From assembly GCA_935421135.1 (NCBI GenBank), contig OW285190.1, positions 17,556,501-17,620,500 of the forward strand: DNA of 64,000 nt. Direction: 5' to 3'. This document shows positions 21,611 through 35,000 of this stretch, in pieces; the first letter of the stretch is position 1, and each line of letters starts with the position of its first letter. The stretch is from Bugulina stolonifera (lineage: Eukaryota > Bryozoa > Gymnolaemata > Cheilostomatida > Bugulidae). The notes below the pieces were generated by a model, which saw nothing but the letters and a program-made list of their open reading frames with translations, was not told where the DNA came from and ran no database searches. Position numbers and translations under genes: made by a program.

Positions 21611-22014
21611 TGCTGTGGAGGAAGCAGACTTCACAGAACTTGGTATTGCAGTGCAGAAACTGTAGGCCTAGTCCTTTCATGTAAAAGAAACTCCCAGTGC
21701 TCTACTCACACAATATTCAGGTAGGGTATACTCGTGTTTTTCCTTTAGGTTTAACGTACTGCTACAGAATTAACCATGTATAAACTGCATTTAACTCCTC
21801 TGTGTAAATAGAATATAAATCTAGTGCACCACAAATTTGAGAGATACGTGGCAATTCTTTCAAAAATATAACTCAAAGATGCATTAGTCTGAGAACAAGA
21901 TTATTGATCTTGCGCGTAGTAGAATTAAAAAAAAACATAGTAAACTTGTCAAGTAAAACAGGTTCCATCAGTTATTTGGTATTCAATTTATTATTATTCA
22001 ATTTTTACCTTAGA

Positions 22015-24485
22015 ATGACGACATTGACTAGTGTGACCCTCAAGGTTCTTCTGGTGATAGTTGGCTTCGTAGCCTTAGTTCTACCAGCACCGTTGAAAAT
22101 GGGCCAATGTGGAAACAGTAATAGAATGAAGAGATGGGCTAGACTGGGTAAAGTCGTGTGGCCACAGGAGCTCATGCCACTCACTATAAGTGTAGCCAAT
22201 TCTCCCAGAGGATTTTCAATTGCTGACATAGAAGACGTAGCGTTGAAATGTGCTAGGGTAAGAAGTCTCTTTCATACATGTGTAAATAATTGCTATAATT
22301 TGAACTGTTATAATTATGTAACCAATCTAAATGTGTACGACTGTATGCGGATCACAAAGTGAAGCCTTGGCACGGTTGGTTACACGTAGAATACGTTATG
22401 TATGTGTTGAAAGTATTTATTCATGCAACACGTATTTGACTGGGATTTGAAAACATGCTACAATATACAACATTTCTTTTTCAGAGAATTAAAAAGCAAG
22501 CATTATAATTACAACACTACAGTACATTGCTCTTCTTCTGCTATTCATATAATCTGTCTCAGAATATGTAGTCTACCTATATTGTACATGTCATTTTTTA
22601 TTACGATCAAACTTTAAACTAGATTTCAACGTTCTCCATGCAGTACGTTCGCCATGCTGTACGTTCTCCATGTTGTACGTTCTCCGTGCAGTACGTTCTC
22701 CGTGCAGTACGTTCTTTATGCAGTACGTTCTCCATGCAGTACGTTCTCCATGCAGTACGTTCTCCATACAGTGCGTTCTCCATACAGTACGTTCTCCATG
22801 TAGTACGTTCTCCATGTAGTACGTTCTCCATATAGTACGTTCTTTATGCAGTACGTTCTCCGTGCAGTACGTTCTCCGTGCAGTACGTTCTCCGTGCAGT
22901 ACGTTCTTTATGCAGTACGTTCTTCATGCAGTACGTTCTCCATGCAGTACGTTCTCTATACAGTACGTGTAATGGCCATACTTGTGAATCTCTGTGAATG
23001 ATAAGCAAAACCTTGTATGCCCAGGTTCTATAGGTGCGCTTTTGGAAGGCTTGAAAGTTCGGCTTTGAAGCCCAGGCTACTCTCAGCTTGAATCCTAATA
23101 ACATAAATTCTGTATTTATTTCTTAGCTGTGGGGAGAGCCATCTAGCCTTAGCTTCCAACTAGCAACCAGGGGATCCACTGGAAACATAGCAATCAACTT
23201 TGGAACTATTGATGGAAGCTGGGGTACCACAGGGTATGGGGTGTCACCGAGTATATGGGGCAGTAACCCCTCCTCATCGTTGAAGTTGGATATTGCTGAG
23301 CCCTACCAGGAATCTAGAGATCCTAGTGGAAGAAGTGAGTATGGCTAATTGCTGAAACTATCTGAAGTTGATTGAAACAGTAATGTGCCCAGGATATGTA
23401 CTGTAAAAACTCTACTTTAAAACGCTCTCATTTTATTCCTTTCTAATACGAACACCTGTGTGTTGCGAGATTTAATTAAGGTCACAATAGCTGCGCCAAA
23501 GCGACACAGAAGCATTCTAATGTAATACTTTCCCTGACACCACCAATGACCTTGAACCTAGGTCCCCACATGAAAACCCATAGCTCTAACCACTAGGTCA
23601 CGGCTGCGCTATGATTGTAAACACTACACCAGATCTCAAAAGCATGGACTACGCTGGTTGACTATTTTATAATTATGGATGTACATGTACATTGTCAGCA
23701 ATATTTGCAAGTGGATGCACATTGTACATTGCCTTAAACCTTCTTATTTATCAATATTACATTCTTGTGCAGATTAAAATGTATGTGTTGCTAATTTTCA
23801 CTAACAGGTGTTTCTCTAACCTGGGCAATCTGCCATGAGATGGGACATAACCTTGGCCTTGGTCACTCCCAGGACAGGAACGCATTCATGTTTTCATCTG
23901 GTGTTCGACAAGACGAAAGCAGACTCCCTACAGACGACCGTAATGGAATCACCCGTCTGTATCCTGGAAGGAAAGCACAGGTAGGCTTACACATGTACCA
24001 TAGTCTACATAGATTGTAGCTGACACAGTGGTCAAAAGCTGCTGATGGCATGTAACACATAAAATGTAATACATAACAATTAACACATAACACGTAACAC
24101 ATACATGGAACACGTAACACGTAACACTACTCCTACATGGATACGATAGGTGCCAAATACTGTGATGCAGATAATTTTAAATTGTAGCTATAACTTAATG
24201 ATATTGTAACAATGTTTTATCTAGACAATATTTGGACGTGAAGTACAGTCAAAACCTTCTTCTCGACCAAGACCACAGACACCTGGATCACAGACGCGCA
24301 GACCACAGACACCACGGCCAAATATAAGAGCTACCCGTCCTCCTTACAGAACCACTAGAAGACCAAGATATCCCCCACGTGGTCACATACCAAGATACAG
24401 ACCTAGTGGATACAGACCTAGTGTATACAGACCTAGTGGATACAGACCTAGCGAATACAGAAACTATTATTGGCAGCGGGGTTGA
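22015..24485 (+). CDS. Secreted matrixin-like zinc metalloprotease (copy 2)
   Basis: Coding exons 22015-22257, 23127-23334, 23808-23980 and 24225-24485 give 294 aa with the same phases as copy 1. It has a signal peptide, the same short GQCGNSNRMKR propeptide, zinc site HEMGHNLGLGH and Met-turn FMF. The structural-zinc segment is again absent. The C-terminal tail is longer and more repetitive: Pro/Arg/Thr-rich, then four tandem YRPS units (24405-24460) before a Tyr/Trp end. Exons 2-4 are highly similar to copy 1, while the tail has expanded, so the tail is the fast-evolving part. An open frame continues 111 nt upstream of this Met, but the AG acceptor at 22012-22013 fixes the exon start. Confidence 0.85.
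22629..22968. repeat. 16-bp minisatellite in matrixin-2 intron
   Basis: About 21 copies of TACGTTCTCCATGCAG with variants (CCGTGCAG, TTTATGCAG, CCATACAG). It lies in intron 2 and is absent from copy 1. Because 16 is not a multiple of 3, open frames through it on both strands cycle through short peptide repeats and are artefacts. Confidence 0.95.
23541..23612 (-). mobile_element. tRNA-derived SINE head
   Basis: Read on the minus strand it shows an A-box-like TGACCTAGTGGTTAGAG (23584-23600) and a B-box GGTTCAAGGTC (23548-23558) at tRNA-like spacing, but no full cloverleaf or acceptor stem. Similar tRNA-like heads occur at 32760-32850 and 50603-50700. Confidence 0.55.
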
Positions 24486-26067
24486 TCTGCATTGTATTAC
24501 AGACTACTACACAAAAGTATTACTCTTGATTTTGAGTGAACAATTATAATACTGTTTGGTCTTTTGACTCCCTTTTTATTGTATTGCATGATGATTGAAT
24601 ATAAGTAAACAATATTTATTTTTTAGAGCCATGATACATAAAAATGCGAGCAACTCTGTGTACATGTAAACTTACTGTGTACATGTAGACTTACTGTTTA
24701 TCTACTCTTCAGAATCGTATACCTCATAAGCCATTTGACATGGATAGTACGCAATTTGCTTAATTTATTTCCAAAACTTTTTTATCATTTCTTCTAATGT
24801 CAATTTGAAAACACAACAATCACTAGCAATAAAGATTAACTATATTCCACCTTCTCTGATCTACATGTGACACTAACGGCAGATGAACCAATAGCATAGA
24901 GGTATTTCTGTTATTAACCAATGGGATCTATGACTTATTGGCCATGGAGAATAGATTAGGTATTGATTACAATCAGAAGTTGTCCACTCTAAAAAAAGGA
25001 GAGGAGACAATTTCTTATAGCATGTTAGTCAATGGCTTAAAATGTCATTATCTACATGTACCTCAAGCAAGGCAAGCTGGACCTCTGGTGTTCTAGTCTT
25101 TAGGCATTAAGTGCTATGTTATCTCGACTGTTGCAAACAGCAAGTTTTATCGTCATTGGTGTACTATACTATCACACAGTGCACTCTGTATTGTACTACC
25201 AATACATGTACTGTGCTTTACACTCTGTATTGTACTGCAACTCTGTCTAGCATTGAAATCTATACAAGTCACTGCTCACTCTCTGTTTACTCTGATTTCG
25301 GGTAGTTAGTTTTCCCCCTGCTACACATCTCGATTCCCTGAATAAAGTATGATTACAATCTATATTCTTACAAGTAGGCCTGTGCAATGCAATGCAATGC
25401 ATGTATCACGTATCACATGGAAAGAATCCTCCGATGATGTAACACACAAGCACTTTTTGGTATCATGTTACTCTAGTTAAGAGATTATTTGACCTAGATA
25501 AGCTAATTGCCTGCAAGTGCTCACAGGAAGCTAGGATAAATACTAAACCCATATTGGTCCACCCAATCTGTTTACTCTATTTATAAGAGTATAGTCCCAT
25601 ATAGTTAAGTAATATTACACAGTACTATAAGTCCTCTACAATAATAAAAGCTTTTACTTGAAAGTTGTTTATAGAGAAATACCGCAGTTCTATAGAGCCA
25701 ATTTAAAACCTCAGTTTATTCTACTAAGACACCTATTATGATTGAGTACAAAGTTAAATTTATAATGCAGCTACAGAAAATGTGTGGGAATGTTTTTCTC
25801 TCTATTCATTATACATTGTGTAATGTATGGACATAATTAATGGCAAAAAAGGTTCAGTGAGCACTGCTATTAGTTTTATTGTTGTTATGGGGAGTGTGCA
25901 ATCTCCCGTGTTACAGGTATTAAGGAAGTTACGAGGCTTAGGCTATTTATAGTTATACTTATGGTTCTGAGTCTAGGAGGGGAGATTTATTATTCTCTTT
26001 GCTCTGTTGAATACTACCTGTTACTCACATTCTTATTCTAGTGTTTGTAGAATGTAGAAGTGTTACC
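24486..26067. other. Intergenic region upstream of receptor 1
   Basis: It contains the second post-matrixin hairpin (24976-25018, AGAAGTTGTCCACTCT ... GGAGAGGAGACAATTTCTT) and the end of the segmental duplication near 25025. From 25030 on the sequence is unique. A possible 5' non-coding exon of receptor 1 could end shortly before 26040 (TTCTAG). No other gene is seen. Confidence 0.5.
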
Positions 26068-29000
26068 ATGGGGAGACAACTATACCTGTACATACAGATA
26101 GGAATGCTTGTGATATGGCTCTCTGTGTTATTGGCTGGGCGAGTAGCAGATGCTCAGAGTTGCTCCAGCCAGTCTGTACCATCGGGTGAGTAGCCATCTG
26201 TATTCACAATATACAACCCTTTGGAATTATGTGCTGAGATTTAGGTGTTGTCTAAAAATACACCCAGATATCAGTTCACCATTCTGAAAATATTTAGGAT
26301 TATTTGTCCTTTTAAAACTTAATAAACTACATGGAAATATCGCTGAGCCGTTTCCTCATAAAGTAGACGCATCGATTTAATAGATATTATATGTTGTACG
26401 TGTGCCTTGAGTAGATACAAACATACATGGATGAATTATGCACATAGGCCTACTATTTGAACATATCCATATAAGGGCACATTGCAAAGGCCCACACCTT
26501 TTACATTGAACTTGCAATATACTGTTATCAATTTCTAGACTCTATAAGTTGACAGCATGTACATGTACATACACATGCTTTATGATTAATACTTATACTT
26601 TTCTAATAGCAATAAGGTATAAAAAGAAACAGCTAAGAGGCAGCACGGAGTCTGCAAGCAGCTATGGAGCTTGCTCAACGCGATCAGCTTTTGGAGCTAC
26701 TTATACCTACATGATTTCCATTGATTGAACCTATGAAATCATTATAATGCTAAACCAACAGGCATACAGGCATACAACATAAATATACACATGTACATAT
26801 TGAATAAAGACACTATTGTGTGTATCTGAGGCTAATTGAATAGCAATCTAAAAAATATTTTAGTATGTATTACTGTCCTTGTCTGGTCTTTAATCAGTTT
26901 CATTAACTGGGAAAGCGCTGTCTTACAGCCACAACCAAGATCTCCTTGGCAATGTAGCTTGTGGGATTTGGGTGCATAAAACGGTAGTTATTCTCCCAAA
27001 ATTTCCAAATAGCTCGAAATTCTCAAGTTTTGTAATAATGATAGAATTCATTTTACAACCACTGAGCTGTCGGACTCATATAGCGAATCATTGATGTCTA
27101 GATATGTGATCATTACGATAAATTTAGTCAAACACAATGAAGTATTTGGGGGTTTATTATCAGGAACCATAAGCTAGGTGGGGAGAAGACATGTTCCCTG
27201 AGTAAGTGGAGACCTTTCACTGGATTCAATGAACTGCATCTTATCACTGGAGGAGCATTCTATTGAGATGGCATCTAACATAGAGTAACTAGATACACAC
27301 TGCACAGCACTTGCTCCCTACTGTCATACATTATTTACTAGTCATAATACAATAGAGCTTTTATAACCTCCTGTTATAGATGGCATTATGGTTATTTTCC
27401 ATTTTTGTGCTCAGATGGTTCACTTGACTTGAATAAGGCAAGAGCATGTGCATGGCTAGTGTCTGTTGCAATGCTTGCAATCAAACGTTAGAAGTGATAG
27501 AAGGTCCATGCATATCAAAAACAAAGCTGTCATTTTTATTTAGTTTTTATTATTACATTCCTCGAAAAAATAATTTATGGACTAATTTGCACTGCATATC
27601 GCATTCAGCTACACATTCAGATTTACATGCCATATATAATTGGATATAAAAAAACAACAAGTGAATTCTGTACGAGAAAAGGAACAGTGGATATGTGAAC
27701 ACACAATTGTAATGATTCCACCTCAGGTAGACCTACTGCATGTGTATTACAAAAATCATCAACAGTTTTACGCTGTATATAAACATACAGATTTGAATAG
27801 TTAAATACTAATTTTAGAACTTGTAAAATGGTGAAAAATCGGTAAAACCTGCGTTGCAGAATTAGCAAACATGTGAAACTAAAATTATTTTATCGAGTTA
27901 GAAGGGCATCTGTAGAAATATCACTGACTACAGTGTATCGTATATCACATGTAATGCATAACGTGTAATGTAACAAAATAATAGTCTACCTGTACATTCA
28001 TATTCTTCTTGATGAAATGTTACAGATACCGACTTTCATATCTTGTTGGTGAATGGTGGAAATACAGGTTGTACAACCAATGGGACGGGGAATCCAAACA
28101 CGATTCATTTAGCGAGAACCATTGTGGAGAGCTTTAATAGACAGTGGTCGTTTAAACTGGGTACGTCAGAAGAGATCAAATTCATCAAAAATAACATAAG
28201 AGAAAAATCTATTCTTGTTTTTCTCTGATTAGTGAAGGATAAGCTAGTGTAGGTCTGAATTCACAAATACATTGTGTGGTGCACAGGAACCGATCCCTGT
28301 CATTTAAATTTTTTATTTTTATAAACTACATGTATTATTTGGGCGCAGACATCGTTTACAGGAATTTTGTAGTTCTTTAGCCAGTTGTCTGCTATGTTTA
28401 ATATACCTCTAGCCATAACTATAGTATGTACTGTGGCACTGAAGTTCTTTCCATCACAGGCTGTCTAGATCTACATGTAGGTTTCAATATTTCCTGACGT
28501 GTGGAAGATAACACTAAATTTTCTACACAACAAAACACCACTGCTATGATATTGACAACAACTTATCTCCATGTGTCCATGTGCATGTATTGAAATAGAC
28601 TGAGTTCTATTCACTTACAGGACTGCAGGTCATCTCTACCTGTGAGGACGAATCTGTTTCCTCCCTTAAAGTTGTGACTGAGCTTAGTAGACAGGTTCTA
28701 CAGGTGACCCAATGCGGGGGTGGAGGCAGGAAAGTGGTGGACCAGGGCAGTACTCTCATTGGTAAGCGCATATGCAGATAAACTTTAGTCGGTTCTACAT
28801 CGTATACATGCACATGTCTTCAATACTACTATTTCCTAACTTCCAGAGTAGTGTTCAACTTGTGGTTGATTACAGGTCATATATTATTGCTACTTCTTAT
28901 TAGGAGTGATTGATAATGCCGGTATTGCTGATGCACAGCAGATATTGAAAGGTACAGATATTCCTCTAATAAAACTCGGGGAGACATTGCCAGCCACTAC

Positions 29001-32000
29001 CTCTGCAAAGAATCTCTTCTATGCCAGCAACTCTCTCACGCTGAGAGCCAAGGTAAGTTTAAACTAACCTATTGCGTGTCTAAATATTTAACTTCTGTTT
29101 ATCGGTATCAGCTGCTCACGTAGTCCTGTAATTTGTGGGAGAGCAGTGTAAAGTTTATAATGTCATGACTTCTTCATGAAGGCTGAGATAATGTGATAAA
29201 ATCAATTTAGCAATAGAAAGAGAAATTGAAGTTTATTCGGTTATAAAATTAAAATATTTTATTTTCTATTGAAATGGTTTGATCCTAAATCATAACGTTT
29301 GTTTGCTCAGGCAATAGCAGATCTAGCTGTCAAGCTAAACTGGGACTACACAACCGTAGCCTATGCCTCTGACTCTACTAGTAAAGACTTGAAACTGTTA
29401 CTTGAGAAGGAACTCAAAGATAACTTGATCTGCGTAGATGACTACATAGAGTATCCTGTGACAGCTACCGGATCACAGATTGTGAGAAATGTTACTGGAG
29501 AAGGGAAACCATCTGGAGTCATTCTAATTGGAGTGCCAAACAATGGTGAGCTAATTTGACTCATGCATTGGAACTTCAAGTATTTTAGTTAGACGAGCTT
29601 TAAATAAAATATTTTTTGGCATGATCTATGTAGAGAGTTACTGATTTGAATTTAGCATGTTTTCTCTATTAGGGAAACCAAAGCGCATTATTTTATACCT
29701 ACAAATTAGATGAATAGTAACTGGCAACTACATGTACATGTAAATTGTAATATCATATTTGTTTAGTCATCCTGAATCACATTACACAGTCTCACATCAC
29801 ATGGATTCTTTCACCAAGACTTCCAGAAGAAGAGGAGTTCAAGTTCTCATCGGATTCATTTAACACCGTGTATCACATCCAACAGCATGCGATAAATAAT
29901 CTGGGAACAGCAAGTCTGGACCAGGTGACTACTTCCTTGTTCGCTCTCATTACATCCGTGCAAAGTGTGCTGGAGGCCAGTTGTTCTGGTGATCTAAGTT
30001 CCTGCACAGACCTTGCTGTGAAGGATTTGCATTCCCTTACTAGCAGGAAGTTGTCATCGATAAAAATCAGCTACGATGAGATTCGTTCTACCAATTACTT
30101 TGGCTCCTTGCAAAATGGAAGCTTTAGCATTGTTGATCACCAAGTCATCCATGAACCGCCAAAGTTGTTATATAAAGTAGTTTCAACAAGTGGACAGGTG
30201 AGATCTGTAAATTATTTTTCATGTAAATGTAATGACCAACTGCAAATATTTGAATTATTCTGCAGCTGTGAATGTAAACTAAAGCATTAAAGCAAGCCTT
30301 GATGGCTACTAAACCATCCAGAGTGGGAGCCATGTTGTATACTACAAAGGTCATGTGACATCTCATAGTCATGAGACGTATCATAGTTATTTTGTTTTTT
30401 AAAACTCTTGCAGAGCCGAATAGAGCTGCTGCGTTTAATCTCGCAAAGGAGAATAGTTATTTTGGAGTTCGATTCAATGCTGTTAAAAAAACCACCCAAT
30501 GAACTTCTGTATAAATTATTTTAGTTTGGCCTCAAAAGCAATGCTGGGTTCTCTGTGTTTACAACGGGTTTAAGAGGCTGTAGCTTCTATAATGGTACTA
30601 AATTTAAATTTTCTGGTTTTGTGTAACTTCTGTTCTGCTCACAGGAGGCCAACTACTCTGTTGACCGTGGTTGGGACATTGAGGTAAATACGGGCTCAAG
30701 CAATCAGTTCTGGTGCATCAATGAGAAGTGCAGATCAAAATGCAGCCATCAACTGCCTCCTAGTAACTATACTTACCTACACGGAGACTTCATACTCGTA
30801 GTAACGATGCCAATTCATGATAGGTTGGTAAAGGCACCATATCACCTACAATGTAATTGTAACTAATATTGCAAAATTAACAAGAGTAGACAGCTTGGTT
30901 TACAGAAACTTCCATAATCATCAAGCAATTACCAAATACATGCAAGATGTACTCGTATATCTAATTTTAGTTTTAATGGGTATCCAGATTTGTGGAGCTG
31001 TAAAGAGTTTAACAACGAAGCATCACTTAGAGCTGAGGCGGCCATATTTGCCAGAGAGAGGCTCAACACTCTTCTCAAGGATGACGGGATAAACCTGGGA
31101 CTCTTAATACTGGATACTTGTTTTAACACGGCTCTCACGCAGAAGCTGTTAACAGATGTGTTGAATGGAACTACAGAGTACTGTAACAAAGATCATTGTT
31201 TAGACAGGTCAAAGATCATTGGGCTAATTGGGGATTACAGTAGCCACATATCAACTACGGTAAATTAGGTCACGTGTTACTTTCATCAGATTGGATCTCT
31301 GTGAAATAAGCACTAATTGTTTTGACTTAGGGGGTCTGAAATTTGGAATAATTTACTTTGCTTTTTGAGACCCCTTTGACCCACAATCGCGAAGAAAGTT
31401 AATAATACAGAAAGTCAATTTCTCACATTAAATATTCATAATTTATAGAATAATATGATGAACGATTTTGTCTGTTCAGTGAAATTTCTTGACTCTAAAT
31501 ATTCTAACTACTTTCTCTCGGTTTGTCAAAAGTTTTATTGTGATGAGCATACTGTATCCAACAGGAGCAAAGGTTGATGATTCCTGCTAACCTCATCCAT
31601 GTCGCCTACGGGGCGGCAACATGGAAGCTTGACGACAAGTCCGAGTTCACTCACTTCCTCCGTACCCACCCATCGGCCACCCAAGTAATGGCTAATCTGA
31701 TTAAAGTTTTGAACAAACTCAACCAAGATGAGCTAGCGGATGTCAACTCTGTGGTTCTCATAACCACAGACTCCCTGTATGGAGCTAGTGGAGGAGAGGT
31801 AAGGTATTGTACATGTACTGACTTATTCTTAGTACTTCTATGCATTCATCTACCATATTTAGCAGCATTCTCTGATTTGTTGTGCAATTCAAATTCATTT
31901 TAAGCTATGTAATTTAAAATTGGTGAAAATCGTATCCAGTAATTCTCAAGTTATGCTAAACTCTAGATTGCCTTAAGACTATAATAACGTCAAACACAAG

Positions 32001-35000
32001 GATCCTGGTGTTCTTTGACAACTCCTGATCATCCTACCATCTACACTATGTTGATTTTATGTCTTTTTTCTTCTAACAGCTGCTAAGAAATCATTTGTCG
32101 AAGTCAAACTACTGCATCCGAAAATCTTTTGAACTAAGTTTTCGCGGAGATGAAACAGCTGAGAAATATGGATCTATTTGGTCTACTCTACGGGCGTATG
32201 ATGACCAGAAAAGTTTTGTCGTAATTTATGTTGGAGAGGAGAAGGTGAGTATACCGAAGAGCAGTTTTTCCTACCTACAGATGCCACTGTTTCATGACAA
32301 CATAAGGAGATACAATACAGAACAATATCTAGTAATAGTAGGTCAGCATGAAACATGTATTTATATTAAACAGGCCGTACAAATATTCTGTTTAAATGTA
32401 TACACAAAGATTTTTGTAATAAATCAAGTATTTTTAGACTTGCTGCATATATCTTCTGTGCCTTGGTAGTAAAACTAGCTAACACTTGCACCTGAGAGGT
32501 TTGAGCTCTACCAATGACTACCGACAGCACATATGCAATTGCATTCACTGCTCTAGGCAGCAGTGAGCAAGTTGAGATGCCGACAGAAATAAAATAATAA
32601 CAATGACAATTTCTGTGGTGCCAAACACAATTCTTTAGCATGGCTGCCCAATAGCAGGACTAGTCGAGGGGCCACCATGGCTCCTAGAGCTGGGTATTAT
32701 TATTTGATCCGATATGGTGTGGAGGGAAAACCTTCTTTGGAACGAAAACCTCCAGGTAATCGGTGGGACTTGAACCCACGTCCTTGCAGATAACATGCGT
32801 CATTGCTGCTAGACCAGAGTGACTAGCGCTTGACCACTCAGCCACCACCACCTTCAAAACAATTACTAGAAATATAAATTGCTTTATTAATCCTTATAGC
32901 CCATAAGAGATCTGCTTGACAACATGAATGTTGTCAATGAAAACTGGTGGAGGGAAAGTGGTAGTATTTTCATCATGACGGAAGTGTGGGAGGACCGTAT
33001 ACCTCTAATAGAGAAGTATGGACACATCCTGAGAGGATCGCTTACTTTCAAGATAAAGCCAGACTTTGGTGTAAGTTACACTTTTACAGAGCTTATAGCA
33101 GCTTTCTTATCAATGGGTTGAAATAAAAATTATTTCACACGTTGAACAAAGATTTATTGTAAACATCACCTATTTTATAAGATTTGTCCTATAATGTCTT
33201 AAAGCTTGAGCCGTAACCATCTAAGCTTTTATTTATATACTTCTAGGTTTTAGGGTTTAAAAACTATCTGAGTGGCTTGAGAATAAATTCGCCGGACACA
33301 AGTAGCTGGTTTTCTACGATGCTTCAAAGAGAACTTGACTGCAAAGTAAGAGGATCATTTGACACGTCTCATTCCACAGTCTGCGCAGAAGATAAATCAT
33401 TTTTGAAAGACAGTGCAAAGTACAATGTCGAAATATATGCTTTGTATGTCTTGGAGGCTGTATATGCATTTGGATATGGTTTCCTTGACTACGCCAGACG
33501 CGAGTGTGACGAAAACACCGCCCTGAGTGAGTGCGACTTACTTTTGCATAGACAATTTCATTACTCGCAGGAATTAAAACACAACATAGGGCGGGTTAGA
33601 ATTCCGAGAAATGACTCGAGTTCAAGAGCTAATGGAGAAAATGGACTCATGCCTTTCGATGATAACTTTGATGGACGAGCCGGTTACCAAGTTTTCCAAC
33701 AAGGGATAGATCCTGAAAGCAGAGTACTGAGATATAAATATTTTTTAGTCTACGAATTTGACACAGATAATGAGTTGTCGATGCCTGCCTCAATTACACC
33801 AGCATTCTTCCAGATTGATCGCTCTACCGGTGAAGACTCCCAAATCAATGTTTTGCAAAGTAAGACTTGTGACTCTCCCTGCTCTACATACTGCTCTGAT
33901 ACGACTGCTGAACCTGTAACTGTGAGAGACAAAAGCGTGACCATAATTGCTGCCTGCACAGGAGCCATCATCTTTCTACTCCTGGCTTTAGTCGTGTTCC
34001 TAGCTATTAAGAAATATGGTATGTAACTCTTAGTCTACTCTCTGTCTATTTCTTGAGTGTAGGGCATGATACAGAAATATTATCTTGATTTCCATCAACT
34101 TCAAGGTTAGCCTAAAATGCAGGCCTAATTTTAAGTTTAAAAATAGGTCTACTTACAGAATCTGTCATGGCCATTCTTTCATTTTAACACAGTTTCATAG
34201 CACATGTATTTATGTCAAGGTTAGAAAACATGATCATTATTAAACAATGTACATGTACATGTACATTATATATTTATATGCATACGGGTCAACGCTGCAT
34301 ATACATGTAGTTGCATTTATATTATTCCATGTGCATGCAGGTAAACGCTGCAGAAAAACACCCGATTCAGACTATTTGAAGTCCTCAGCCAGCGACACAT
34401 ATATGAGTCCAGGTTAGTCAGACCTCTTGTTGAGTGCTTTATACTGTATACCTACATGTACATACATACATGTGTACACATGTCCATGTATATATAAATA
34501 ATATGCTTAGTTACATAACCCTAGTTAGCCGATACTGGTAGATATATAGCATGCAACAAGTTTAATTTCACCAAATTTTGTAAATACTTTTTCAGAAACT
34601 GGAACAGACCATTACACAATGCCACGTGATATTCGCCCGCACAACCTGTCTGTCATCAGCTCCAACTCAAACAGACAACCTTCCGATGGTAAGACAAATG
34701 TATATAATCTGTCAACGACTTACTAACTGGATGTTGCAGAAAGATTCCCAATCAATAGTAAATGGGTATCCATGTGACTTTGTTAGCAACAATGATGCAG
34801 ATCTATCATTAATTGCTTCAGTTACACAGTGTGTTCATTTTAGAACACTCATCCATGAGGTCATATAACCATAAAATATATATTATCAACTTGGCATTCG
34901 ATTATTTTACAGATCTACCGTCTACGCCGGCACCTAACCTTTCTCAGCTGACACCCACTTCCTCTGTTATGTACACAACTCATAGAGCCGACAACAAGGC

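Larger units (their letters stand above)
8220..25025. repeat. Tandem segmental duplication (two units)
   Basis: Unit 1 (about 8220-17700) and unit 2 (about 17860-25025) run in the same order and orientation. Matching landmarks include the sulfotransferase last-exon region (8276 vs 17918), GTTTACTTGAGTTGTCTGCT (8484 vs 18063), the AATCTGTATTTGGCT/AATCTGCATTTGGCT region (9653 vs 18711), AGGTGGCTGAGAAAGGCTT (10672 vs 19179), CCTGACGTTGATCACTTTT (11769 vs 19311), the TATA boxes (14501 vs 21603), all five matrixin exons, and the post-gene CCAAT/hairpin region (17500-17690 vs 24850-25020). Units differ by transposon insertions in unit 1 and a minisatellite in unit 2. Confidence 0.88.

Noticed and set aside
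21904..22014. N-terminal extension of matrixin 2
   Set aside because: The open frame continues through intron sequence; the AG at 22012-22013 and comparison with copy 1 place the start at 22015.
22591..23104. Minus-strand frames with repeating peptides through the 16-bp array
   Set aside because: The repeat lies inside the matrixin-2 intron; the cyclic peptides follow from a stop-free 16-bp unit.
32760..32850. tRNA gene on the minus strand
   Set aside because: A and B boxes are present but the acceptor stem does not pair and a non-tRNA body follows; a SINE head is more likely.
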